A stretch of 25,099 nucleotides of DNA from Burkholderiaceae bacterium (lineage in GTDB: Bacteria > Pseudomonadota > Gammaproteobacteria > Burkholderiales > Burkholderiaceae): NCBI GenBank assembly GCA_947372155.1, contig CANBSM010000006.1, positions 1-25,099 of the forward strand, in the 5' to 3' direction. Numbering within the stretch: position 1 is the first letter of the stretch; each line of letters starts with the position of its first letter. Shown in pieces: positions 1 to 7,065 of this stretch. The notes under the pieces were generated by a model. That model was not told the DNA's origin. It searched no databases and saw only the letters and a list, made by a program, of their open reading frames with translations. A program made the position numbers and the translations under genes.

Positions 1-2325
1 GACGTTGGCTTTAACCATTTCTGGCATGCGCCGTCTCCAGAACACGGTGGAGATTTGATATTTGTTCAAGGCCACTCAGCACCAGGTGTTTATGCACGTG
101 CCTATATGTTAGGCCGTCTTGAAGAAGGTCAGTTGAATAACTTCCGTCAAGAAGTTGGCGGTAAAGGTATTTCGAGTTATCCGCACCCTTGGTTGATGCC
201 AGACTTCTGGCAGTTCCCAACGGTATCGATGGGTCTGGGCCCCATCATGGCTATTTATCAAGCGCGTTTTATGAAGTACCTCACTGATCGTGGATTTATT
301 CAGGAGCAGGGTCGTAAAGTTTGGGCATTCTTGGGCGATGGCGAAACCGACGAGCCAGAATCATTGGGTGCGATTGGTATGGCCGGCCGTGAAAAACTGG
401 ATAACCTGATTTTCGTAATTAACTGTAACTTGCAGCGCTTAGACGGACCGGTGCGTGGCAACGGCAGCATTATTCAAGAGCTCGAGAGTGAGTTCCGTGG
501 TGCAGGCTGGAATGTGATTAAAGTGGTTTGGGGCGGTCAGTGGGACGCTCTATTTGCGCGCGACAAAAAAGGTATCTTGATGCAGCGCTTAGGCGAGATC
601 GTTGATGGCCAGTATCAGACGATGAAGTCTAAGAACGGCGCTTATGTTCGCGAGATCGTGTTCAATACTCCAGAGCTAAAAGCTTTAGTCAGCGACTGGA
701 GCGATGATGAAATTTGGCAGCTAAATCGTGGTGGCCATGATCCGCATAAAGTATATGCAGCATTTCATGCAGCAGTAAATCATAAGAACCAACCTACAAT
801 TATTCTGGCCCACACCATTAAGGGTTATGGCATGGGTGGTTCGGGTGAAGCAATGAATATTGCTCACCAAGCGAAGAAGATGAACGATGACGACGTACGT
901 CGTTTCCGTGATCGTTTTGAGATTCCTGTGAAGGATGAGCAATTAGACGAAATGCCTCTAGTCAAGTTTGCCGATGGTAGCCCTGAATTGGAATACATGA
1001 AGGCGCGTCGTCAAGAGTTAGGCGGTTACTTGCCGCAACGTCGTACTAAAGCCGAGAGCTTGCCAGTACCGTCATTAGAAACATTTGCAGCATTACTAGA
1101 GGCAACTACTGAAGGTCGTGAGATCTCCACAACCATGGCATTCGTGCGTATGCTTAATACAGTAGTGCGCGATAAGGTTTTAGGTAAGCGTGTGGTGCCG
1201 ATTGTTCCAGATGAATCCCGTACCTTTGGTATGGAAGGCATGTTTCGCCAGCTGGGTATCTGGAATCAGCTCGGTCAGCTTTACACACCAGAAGATCACG
1301 ATCAGTTGATGTTCTACAAAGAAGATAAGACTGGGCAAATTCTGCAAGAGGGTATTAATGAAGCTGGTGGCATGTGCGACTGGATTGCTGCTGCGACCTC
1401 TTACTCCACCCATGGCGTACCGATGTTACCTTTCTACATCTTCTACTCCATGTTTGGATTCCAGCGTATTGGCGACTTAGCATGGGCTGCAGGGGATATG
1501 CGTAGTCGTGGTTTCTTGCTCGGTGGTACTGCTGGTAGAACTACTTTGAACGGCGAAGGTCTGCAACACGAGGATGGCCATAGTCATTTATGGAGTGGTG
1601 CGGTACCAAACTGCATCAGCTATGACCCAACCTTCTCATTTGAATTGGCCGTAGTCATTCAAGATGGTATGCGTCGCATGTTGGAAGTTCAGGAAGATGT
1701 GTATTACTACATTACCTTGATGAATGAAAATTATTCACATCCAGCAATGCCTAAAGGTGCAGAGAAAGATATTATCAAGGGCATGTACAAGCTCAAGTCT
1801 GTTGGCGATGACAAAGCAAAATTACGTGTACAGCTCTTAGGTTCGGGAACTATTTTCCGTGAAGTGATTGAAGCAGCAGAGATTCTTCATAAAGACTGGG
1901 GTATTGCCTCTGACTTGTGGGGCTGCCCAAGCTTTACTGAGCTGGGTCGTGACTGGACTGCTGCACACCGTAACAATCTCTTAAATCCAGCGGCTACACC
2001 AGTTCTATCGCATGTAGAGAAGTGCTTGAAAGATACTTCGGGTCCAGTCATTGCTGCTACTGACTATGTCCGTTTGTTTGCTGAACAGATTCGTCCAGCA
2101 ATTCAGCATATGGGTCGCCGCTATGAAGTATTGGGTACTGATGGCTTTGGCCGTTCTGACACTCGTGAAAAACTCCGTGACTTCTTTGAAGTAGATCGTC
2201 GTTGGGTCGTTCTCACTGCCTTACGATCTTTGGTTGACGCTGGTCAACTTGATCGCTCTAAGTTAGCTGAGGCGATTAAGAAGTACAACATCGACACTAC
2301 TAAACCAAACCCAATGACGGTTTGA
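1..2325 (+). CDS. aceE: Pyruvate dehydrogenase E1 component, homodimeric AceE type (5' partial)
   Basis: This is the thiamine-diphosphate E1 subunit of the pyruvate dehydrogenase complex. It decarboxylates pyruvate and acetylates the lipoyl groups of E2 in the cytosol. The reading frame is open from base 1 (first residues DVGFNHFWHAPSPEHGGD), so the first in-window start at 55 is not the real one. About 774 residues are present against roughly 890 in E. coli AceE, so roughly 115 N-terminal residues lie outside the window. The ThDP/Mg motif runs from GDGE (bases 334-345) to NCN (about 421-429). The transketolase-like central part and the C-terminal domain are intact, ending at TGA. aceF follows after 15 bases, so E1 and E2 are co-transcribed. 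The large single-chain form marks the gammaproteobacterial/betaproteobacterial PDH type, not the alpha2beta2 type. Identity is very secure; the start cannot be seen. Confidence 0.97.
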   Translation, partial: DVGFNHFWHAPSPEHGGDLIFVQGHSAPGVYARAYMLGRLEEGQLNNFRQEVGGKGISSYPHPWLMPDFWQFPTVSMGLGPIMAIYQARFMKYLTDRGFIQEQGRKVWAFLGDGETDEPESLGAIGMAGREKLDNLIFVINCNLQRLDGPVRGNGSIIQELESEFRGAGWNVIKVVWGGQWDALFARDKKGILMQRLGEIVDGQYQTMKSKNGAYVREIVFNTPELKALVSDWSDDEIWQLNRGGHDPHKVYAAFHAAVNHKNQPTIILAHTIKGYGMGGSGEAMNIAHQAKKMNDDDVRRFRDRFEIPVKDEQLDEMPLVKFADGSPELEYMKARRQELGGYLPQRRTKAESLPVPSLETFAALLEATTEGREISTTMAFVRMLNTVVRDKVLGKRVVPIVPDESRTFGMEGMFRQLGIWNQLGQLYTPEDHDQLMFYKEDKTGQILQEGINEAGGMCDWIAAATSYSTHGVPMLPFYIFYSMFGFQRIGDLAWAAGDMRSRGFLLGGTAGRTTLNGEGLQHEDGHSHLWSGAVPNCISYDPTFSFELAVVIQDGMRRMLEVQEDVYYYITLMNENYSHPAMPKGAEKDIIKGMYKLKSVGDDKAKLRVQLLGSGTIFREVIEAAEILHKDWGIASDLWGCPSFTELGRDWTAAHRNNLLNPAATPVLSHVEKCLKDTSGPVIAATDYVRLFAEQIRPAIQHMGRRYEVLGTDGFGRSDTREKLRDFFEVDRRWVVLTALRSLVDAGQLDRSKLAEAIKKYNIDTTKPNPMTV

Positions 2326-2340
2326 TAAGAGATAAATACT

Positions 2341-3936
2341 ATGAGTCAAATAATTGAAATCAAAGTCCCGGATATCGGTGACTATAAAGATGTGCCAGTC
2401 ATCGAAGTATTGGTGAAGCCTGGTGACAAGATTGAGAAAGAACAATCCATTGTTGTGCTCGAATCTGATAAAGCCACAATGGACGTTCCTTCATCACACT
2501 CAGGCATCGTAAAAGAAGTCAAAGTGAAGATAGGTGACAACCTTTCTGAAGGATCCATAGTGATTACTTTAGAGGAGGGCGCAGCTTCTGCTGCTCCAGC
2601 TCCAGCAGCCACTGCTAGCGCAGCAGCGCCCGCAGGCACAAGCGGCGCAGCTATTGAAATCAAAGTCCCAGATATCGGTGACTATAAAGATGTACCCGTG
2701 ATCGAAGTATTGGTTAAAGCCGGTGACAAGATTGAGAAAGAACAATCCATTGTTGTACTCGAATCTGATAAAGCCACGATGGATGTTCCCTCATCACACT
2801 CAGGCATTGTGAAAGAAGTCAAAGTTAAAGTTGGCGATAACTTATCCGAAGGATCGGTAGTTGTTATCTTGGAAGGCGGAGCATCTGGCGTATCGGCTCC
2901 TGCAGCTACTCCTGCGGCTGCACCAGCAATGCAAGCAACAAAGGCGGTTGAACCTCCGATTCCAAGGGCGCCAGCACCACCCCCAATTAGCAATACTCCT
3001 GCGCCAGTAGATACTTCAGTAAGTCATGCAAGTCCGTCTGTTCGTAAATTTGCGCGTGAGCTTGGCGTAACAATTACACAGGTTAAAGGCTCGGGCCCTA
3101 AGGGACGCATTACTCAAGAGGATGTACAGGCATTTGTAAAGGCCGCAATGAGTGGTGGTGCAGGTAGTCCTGCGGCCGCATCTAGTGGTGGCAGCTTGGG
3201 TGGCTTGAATTTGATTCCTTGGCCTAAGGTTGATTTTACGAAGTTTGGTGAGATCGAGCGTCAACCACTCAATCGCATTAAGAAACTTACTGCAGCTAAT
3301 TTGGGTCGTAACTGGGTGATGATTCCAGCCGTGACTTATCACGAAGATGCTGATATCACCGATTTGGAGGCATTCCGCGTTCTTACTAATAAAGAGAATG
3401 AGAAGAAGGGTGTCAAGATTACGATGCTCGCTTTCTTAATGAAGGCTGCAGTAGCTGCTCTGAAAAAATATCCAGAGTTCAATAGCTCCTTGGATGGTGA
3501 CGATTTGATTTTGAAGAAATACTTCAACATTGGTTTTGCAGCAGATACTCCCACTGGATTAGTTGTGCCGGTGATTAAAGATGCCGATAAGAAAGGCATC
3601 TTTGAGCTGGCTAAAGAAACTTCAGACTTGGCTGCTCTTGCGCGTGATGGCAAATTAAAGCCAGATCAAATGCAGGGCGCTAGCTTCACAATCTCATCTC
3701 TGGGTGGCATTGGCGGCACGTATTTCTCCCCAATCGTGAATGCCCCTGAAGTTGCCATCTTAGGTGTTAGTAAAGCGGCCATGAAGCCAGTATGGGATGG
3801 CAAACAATTTGTGCCACGCCTCATTTGCCCATTGTCTCTTTCTGCAGATCACCGCGTGATTGATGGTGCTTTAGCTACCCGCTTCAATGTGTACATTGCT
3901 CAGCTCTTGGCCGACTTCCGTCGCGCCAGTCTGTAA
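2341..3936 (+). CDS. aceF: Dihydrolipoamide acetyltransferase E2 of pyruvate dehydrogenase, two lipoyl domains
   Basis: E2 forms the core of the pyruvate dehydrogenase complex and transfers acetyl from lipoamide to CoA. The 531-residue product has two lipoyl domains (about residues 4-78 and 104-178) with lipoylated lysines K44 and K144 in identical ESDKATMDVP contexts. Ala/Pro-rich swinging linkers follow each domain. The peripheral subunit-binding domain is at about 230-266 (SPSVRKFARELGV). The catalytic CAT domain is at about 305-531, with the active-site motif DHRVIDG beginning at D503 (catalytic His504). The E. coli enzyme has three lipoyl domains; two is common in Burkholderiales. The ATG at 2341 lies 15 bases after the aceE stop, with only a weak purine-rich stretch as ribosome site. 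lpdA follows after 9 bases. The two lipoyl domains are unusually alike at the DNA level (see the repeat entry). Confidence 0.97.
   Translation: MSQIIEIKVPDIGDYKDVPVIEVLVKPGDKIEKEQSIVVLESDKATMDVPSSHSGIVKEVKVKIGDNLSEGSIVITLEEGAASAAPAPAATASAAAPAGTSGAAIEIKVPDIGDYKDVPVIEVLVKAGDKIEKEQSIVVLESDKATMDVPSSHSGIVKEVKVKVGDNLSEGSVVVILEGGASGVSAPAATPAAAPAMQATKAVEPPIPRAPAPPPISNTPAPVDTSVSHASPSVRKFARELGVTITQVKGSGPKGRITQEDVQAFVKAAMSGGAGSPAAASSGGSLGGLNLIPWPKVDFTKFGEIERQPLNRIKKLTAANLGRNWVMIPAVTYHEDADITDLEAFRVLTNKENEKKGVKITMLAFLMKAAVAALKKYPEFNSSLDGDDLILKKYFNIGFAADTPTGLVVPVIKDADKKGIFELAKETSDLAALARDGKLKPDQMQGASFTISSLGGIGGTYFSPIVNAPEVAILGVSKAAMKPVWDGKQFVPRLICPLSLSADHRVIDGALATRFNVYIAQLLADFRRASL
2353..2856 (+). repeat. 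Direct repeat of two lipoyl-domain coding segments within aceF
   Basis: Bases 2353-2556 and 2653-2856 are a direct repeat with a period of exactly 300 bases (100 codons). By hand alignment I count 24 differences in 204 positions, about 88% identity. Many of the changes are synonymous or conservative. Each unit encodes one lipoyl domain. The first linker, Ala-rich and not repeated, lies between the units. This is a domain duplication, with recent expansion or gene conversion keeping the copies alike. Confidence 0.9.
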
Positions 3937-3945
3937 GGGGGATCT

Positions 3946-5736
3946 ATGGCTAAGCAAATGATCCTTGTGCCGGATATTGGTGACTATGCAGATGTACCGG
4001 TCATTGAAGTGCTGGTTAAAGTGGGTGATGTGATTGAAAAAGAACAGCCGTTATTGGTTCTTGAATCTGATAAGGCAACCATGGAAGTTCCAGCTGATAC
4101 TGCCGGTACTGTTACCAGCATTGCAGTGAAGCCTGGAGATAAAGTGAGCAAAGGTTCTGTGATTGCGGAGATTGAGGCTAGTGGTGCAACGCCAGCACCT
4201 CAAGCGGCTCCAGCAGTAAAACCTGCCGCACCAGTTGCTCCAGCTGCACCTGCTGCTATTGCTCCTGCTCCAGTAGCAGGGCAATACAGCGGTCAGGTTG
4301 ATCATGAGTGTGAAGTGTTGGTGCTCGGTGCTGGCCCTGGTGGTTATAGCGCAGCGTTTCGTAGCGCGGATCTGGGCATGAATACCGTTTTAGTGGAGCG
4401 TTACCCCACTTTAGGTGGAGTCTGCTTGAACGTAGGTTGCATTCCATCTAAAGCATTGCTACATACAACTTCAGTAATGGATGAAGTTAAAACGATGGCT
4501 AAGCACGGTATTACTTTTGGTGCACCGAAGATTGAGATCGATCAACTCCGTGGTTACAAAGAATCTGTGATTGCCAAATTGACTGGCGGTCTTGCTGGTA
4601 TGGCAAAGGCTCGTAAAGTAAAAGTGGTACGTGGTCTCGGTCAGTTCTTAGATGCAAACCACGTCGAGGTTGAACTAACCGATGGCACTGGCCAGGACCT
4701 TACTGGTAAAAAAGAAGTAGTTCGTTTTCAGAAGGCGATCATCGCGGCTGGTAGTCAGCCCGTAAAGCTACCTTTCTTGCCTGAAGATCCACGCATTGTG
4801 GATAGTACCGGCGCTTTATTGCTCAAGAGTATTCCAAAGCGGATGCTCGTTATTGGTGGCGGCATTATTGGCTTAGAGATGGCTACCGTTTACAGCACAT
4901 TAGGTTCACGCATTGATATTGCCGAGATGATGGATGGCCTGATGGCGGGTGCTGATCGTGATTTAGAGAAGGTCTGGGAGAAGTTCAATGCTGGACGTTT
5001 TGAAAAAATCATGCTCAAGACTCGCGCTGCTAAGGCAGAAGTTAAACCTGATGGCATACAGGTAAGCTTTGAGGGCGAGAACGCGCCAGCCGAACCACAA
5101 ACTTATGATTTGGTATTGGTTGCAGTAGGGCGCACTCCGAATGGCAAAAAGATTGATGCGGGTAAGGCGGGCGTGCAGGTTGATGAGCGTGGTTTTATTC
5201 CGGTCGACAAACAAATGCGTACCAATGTCCCTAATATTTTTGCAATTGGCGACTTAGTTGGCCAGCCGATGTTGGCTCACAAAGCAGTGCATGAAGGTCA
5301 CGTCGCTGCGGAAGCTGCTGCTGGCGAAAAATCTTACTTTGATGCCAAGCAAATCCCATCAGTTGCTTATACCGATCCTGAGGTAGCTTGGGCTGGTTTG
5401 ACAGAAGAGCAGTGCAAGGCCCAGGGCATTGCTTATGAGAAGGGTTTATTCCCATGGGCAGCTAGTGGTCGCGCAATCGCTAATGGCCGTGATGAAGGTT
5501 TCACAAAACTCATTTTTGACGCTACTACCCATCGTATTATTGGTGGTGGTATTGTCGGAACACACGCAGGCGATTTAATCGGCGAAGTGTGTTTGGCCAT
5601 CGAGATGGGTGCTGACGCAGTGGATATCGGCAAAACGATTCATCCACATCCAACGCTAGGTGAGTCAGTAGGTCTTGCGGCCGAAGCAGCCCACGGTCAT
5701 TGCACTGATTTACCGCCAGTGAAAAAGAAGCCATAA
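3946..5736 (+). CDS. lpdA: Dihydrolipoamide dehydrogenase E3 with N-terminal lipoyl domain
   Basis: This flavoprotein reoxidises dihydrolipoamide on E2 using NAD+. The 596-residue chain is longer than a standard E3 (about 470 residues) because it begins with a lipoyl domain (about residues 3-77, lipoylated K43 in ESDKATMEVP) and an Ala/Pro linker (about 78-112). The FAD-binding motif LGAGPGG is near 127-133. The redox-active disulfide is C160/C165 in GGVCLNVGCIPSK. An NAD-binding GGGIIGLE motif follows in the middle, and the C-terminal HPHPTLGES carries the catalytic His568/Glu573 pair. The start ATG has a strong GGGGG ribosome site just after the aceF stop (9-base gap). Lipoyl-bearing E3 in a PDH operon is a known arrangement in Burkholderiales (for example Ralstonia pdhL) and ties this E3 to PDH, not to the 2-oxoglutarate complex. 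A terminator follows 22 bases after the stop. Confidence 0.97.
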   Translation: MAKQMILVPDIGDYADVPVIEVLVKVGDVIEKEQPLLVLESDKATMEVPADTAGTVTSIAVKPGDKVSKGSVIAEIEASGATPAPQAAPAVKPAAPVAPAAPAAIAPAPVAGQYSGQVDHECEVLVLGAGPGGYSAAFRSADLGMNTVLVERYPTLGGVCLNVGCIPSKALLHTTSVMDEVKTMAKHGITFGAPKIEIDQLRGYKESVIAKLTGGLAGMAKARKVKVVRGLGQFLDANHVEVELTDGTGQDLTGKKEVVRFQKAIIAAGSQPVKLPFLPEDPRIVDSTGALLLKSIPKRMLVIGGGIIGLEMATVYSTLGSRIDIAEMMDGLMAGADRDLEKVWEKFNAGRFEKIMLKTRAAKAEVKPDGIQVSFEGENAPAEPQTYDLVLVAVGRTPNGKKIDAGKAGVQVDERGFIPVDKQMRTNVPNIFAIGDLVGQPMLAHKAVHEGHVAAEAAAGEKSYFDAKQIPSVAYTDPEVAWAGLTEEQCKAQGIAYEKGLFPWAASGRAIANGRDEGFTKLIFDATTHRIIGGGIVGTHAGDLIGEVCLAIEMGADAVDIGKTIHPHPTLGESVGLAAEAAHGHCTDLPPVKKKP

Positions 5737-5758
5737 GTAGCGCTTGATAGACAAAAGC

Positions 5759-5782
5759 AAAGCCCCGAGTAATCGGGGCTTT
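5759..5782. terminator. Rho-independent terminator of the aceE-aceF-lpdA operon (probably bidirectional)
   Basis: The stem AAAGCCCCGA / TCGGGGCTTT with a GTAA loop is followed by a T-rich tail on the plus strand. On the minus strand the same hairpin lies 29 bases beyond the stop of the cysteine-rich gene at 5811-6185, so it can serve both convergent units. It is nearly identical to the hairpin at 6262-6287. Confidence 0.9.
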
Positions 5783-5810
5783 TGCATTTCAGATTGAATG
5801 AAGCTTGACT

Positions 5811-6185
5811 CTATAAAATGAGTTTGGCATTTAACTCGCGAATACGCTCATCCACATAGTAGCCTCCGCATTCTGTATATCGAAGGTATTTGGCCCTGCA
5901 CTGTTTGCATTCATATACGTCAGATTTATTGTATGGATGGAAGAGTGTGGAAATAGGAGCATCCTTGGACCAAATGGTCATTCCCGCGGGGAGATCTTCC
6001 TCCCAACATTCCGGGGCATCTTCTACTCTCAGGGTTCCAACGCACTCCAGAGAATTTGTCATAAAACCGCCGGGAATACTTTCCCAGCCTATACAGCTCA
6101 GCGACAGGCAGTCAGGACATTTATCTTTGGGGTCAAAAGACTTGGCGAGCGATAGTAACTCGTCTCGATTGAGATTTTTAGTCAT
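5811..6185 (-). CDS. Small cysteine-rich protein of unknown function, probable zinc-binding
   Basis: I do not recognise a named family. The 124-residue product has eight cysteines (23, 26, 31, 48, 60, 93, 96, 106). They include a CPDC pair near the N terminus and a CKQC pair with a further cysteine ten residues on near the C terminus, which looks like a split zinc ribbon. No signal peptide or membrane segment is seen, so it is probably cytosolic. The tail (YYVDERIREL) looks helical. The ATG at 6185 has no good Shine-Dalgarno sequence. The gene stands alone between two near-identical terminators and faces the PDH operon. The reading frame, Cys-pair pattern and terminators on both sides support a real gene. 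The overlapping plus-strand frame in the same place has no such pattern. Function is unknown. Confidence 0.75.
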   Translation of the reverse strand: MTKNLNRDELLSLAKSFDPKDKCPDCLSLSCIGWESIPGGFMTNSLECVGTLRVEDAPECWEEDLPAGMTIWSKDAPISTLFHPYNKSDVYECKQCRAKYLRYTECGGYYVDERIRELNAKLIL

Positions 6186-6226
6186 TTGAAGAAATGAGTA
6201 TGAAAATGCGCAGGGTAAGGCATGTT

Positions 6227-6232
6227 TTTATA
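6227..6232 (-). promoter_or_regulatory. Candidate -10 box of the cysteine-rich gene
   Basis: Read on the minus strand this is TATAAA, five of six matches to the -10 consensus and 42 bases upstream of the ATG at 6185. I see no convincing -35 box at the right distance, so this is only a candidate. Confidence 0.25.
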
Positions 6233-6261
6233 GGATAAATCAAGCTAACGAATGTATACAA

Positions 6262-6287
6262 AAAAGCCCCGAGCAACCGGGGCTTTT
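6262..6287. terminator. Rho-independent terminator downstream of the phasin gene
   Basis: The stem GCCCCG (6266-6271) / CGGGGC (6278-6283) is extended by A/T pairs and is followed on the minus strand by a run of T, 24 bases past the phasin stop at 6311. Bases 6265-6290 match 5761-5786 at 24 of 26 positions. Confidence 0.88.
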
Positions 6288-6310
6288 GCAGTCAAGACAC
6301 TCACTAAGCA

Positions 6311-6865
6311 TTATTTCTTCTTGGCCGCCTTGCTCGCTTTGTCTGCAGTCTTCAATACGGTTTCTGTGGCGCCGCTCAGATTCGTTTGCGCAACTTCAAC
6401 TGCGTGTTTTACTGCCTTTTGACTAGTCTCGAATACGTTGTTCGCAGAAGCAATGGCTTGCTTCATTGCTTGTACAGCTGCATCTGATCCTGCCGGTGCA
6501 TTCTTTGTCCACTCCTCAACTAAGGAGTTGATTTTCTTTTGACCAGCTTGAAATTCTTTTTCAGCAGATTCCGTAAAGCTGTTTTGTGTCTCATGCGCCA
6601 ATTCATATAAATGACGGCTATAGGCCATAATTTTTTCTGCCATTGGCTGTACTGCTTCAGCTTGGTGAGCTAACAACTGTTGAATATCTTTTACTTCTAA
6701 GGCTTTCTTGGCACTATTCATGCTATCGCTCAAGCTTTGCTTGGCAATATGCATATTGAGCTCAACTAATTTTTCAATACTTTGCAACGCTTGGTTGGTC
6801 AAACCACTCAAGGTTTCTAAGTTTGCTTTTTGAGCTGCTGCAAGTTGTTCTGGAGTTAAGTTCAT
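6311..6865 (-). CDS. Phasin family protein (PHA granule-associated)
   Basis: Phasins are amphipathic proteins that coat polyhydroxyalkanoate granules and limit coalescence. The 184-residue product begins MNLTPEQLAAAQKANLETL, the usual opening of Burkholderiales phasins (phasin_2/TIGR01841 type). It is almost wholly helical, rich in Ala, Gln, Lys and Glu, lacks cysteine, and ends in a Lys/Ala-rich tail. The frame stays open 25 codons further upstream, but I chose the ATG at 6865 because GGAAAGAG lies 5-6 bases before it and the upstream residues do not resemble a phasin. The gene is monocistronic: it has its own upstream control region and a terminator after it. The 3-hydroxybutyryl-CoA dehydrogenase at 18045-18899 fits a PHA-making organism. 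Other phasin-like roles, such as general chaperone-like surface proteins, cannot be excluded. Confidence 0.92.
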   Translation of the reverse strand: MNLTPEQLAAAQKANLETLSGLTNQALQSIEKLVELNMHIAKQSLSDSMNSAKKALEVKDIQQLLAHQAEAVQPMAEKIMAYSRHLYELAHETQNSFTESAEKEFQAGQKKINSLVEEWTKNAPAGSDAAVQAMKQAIASANNVFETSQKAVKHAVEVAQTNLSGATETVLKTADKASKAAKKK

Positions 6866-6870
6866 TTGCA

Positions 6871-6879
6871 TCTCTTTCC
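6871..6879 (-). promoter_or_regulatory. Ribosome binding site fixing the phasin start
   Basis: On the minus strand GGAAAGAGA lies 5 bases before the ATG at 6865. It supports this start over the longer frame that begins 75 bases upstream. Confidence 0.7.
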
Positions 6880-6905
6880 GATTAACTAATTTCTTAATTT
6901 TGATC

Positions 6906-6921
6906 TTAGGCTGTTGCCTAA
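6906..6921 (-). other. Stem-loop in the phasin mRNA leader
   Basis: The perfect inverted repeat TTAGGC / GCCTAA with a four-base loop lies 41 bases upstream of the phasin start and just downstream of the candidate promoter. It has no T-run, so it is not a terminator. A leader hairpin that stabilises the mRNA is one possibility. Confidence 0.45.
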
Positions 6922-6938
6922 TGTACTCTCTTTGCACC

Positions 6939-6972
6939 ATTCTATGGCATATATATGTTGCTTTGCAGCATA
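6939..6972 (-). promoter_or_regulatory. Candidate phasin promoter with overlapping PhaR-type operator
   Basis: On the minus strand a -10 box TAGAAT (6944-6939) lies 17 bases downstream of a poor -35 position (6967-6962). An inverted repeat TATGTTGC-TTT-GCAGCATA (6954-6972, one mismatched pair) covers the -35. Its core TGC-N3-GCA resembles the TGC-rich sites reported for the PHA repressor PhaR, which controls phasin genes. The operator reading is inferred; no phaR gene is in the window. Confidence 0.4.
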
Positions 6973-7011
6973 AGTTGCATACCGTGTAGATGAATAGTCC
7001 AATTTAGAAAA

Positions 7012-7031
7012 GAGCCTAAAATTAGGGGCTC
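7012..7031. other. Hairpin upstream of the DMT transporter gene
   Basis: GAGCCTAA / TTAGGGGCTC can pair with a two-base loop and a GG bulge, 35 bases before the start at 7066. A short T-rich stretch follows on the minus strand only. It could be a leader structure or a weak terminator for antisense transcripts toward the phasin gene. Confidence 0.35.
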
Positions 7032-7065
7032 AGTAAAAAATCTCAATATTTTCAGTAAGTTACCC

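Noticed and set aside
2382..2993. Two minus-strand frames (2382-2663, 2682-2993) with similar Ala-rich proteins opposite the aceF lipoyl domains
   Set aside because: They are mirror images of the duplicated lipoyl DNA and lack ribosome sites. The plus strand carries well-known domains in the same place.
5890..6189. Plus-strand frames opposite the cysteine-rich gene
   Set aside because: Low-complexity Ser/Arg-rich translation with no family features. The minus-strand frame has the CxxC pairs and terminator context.
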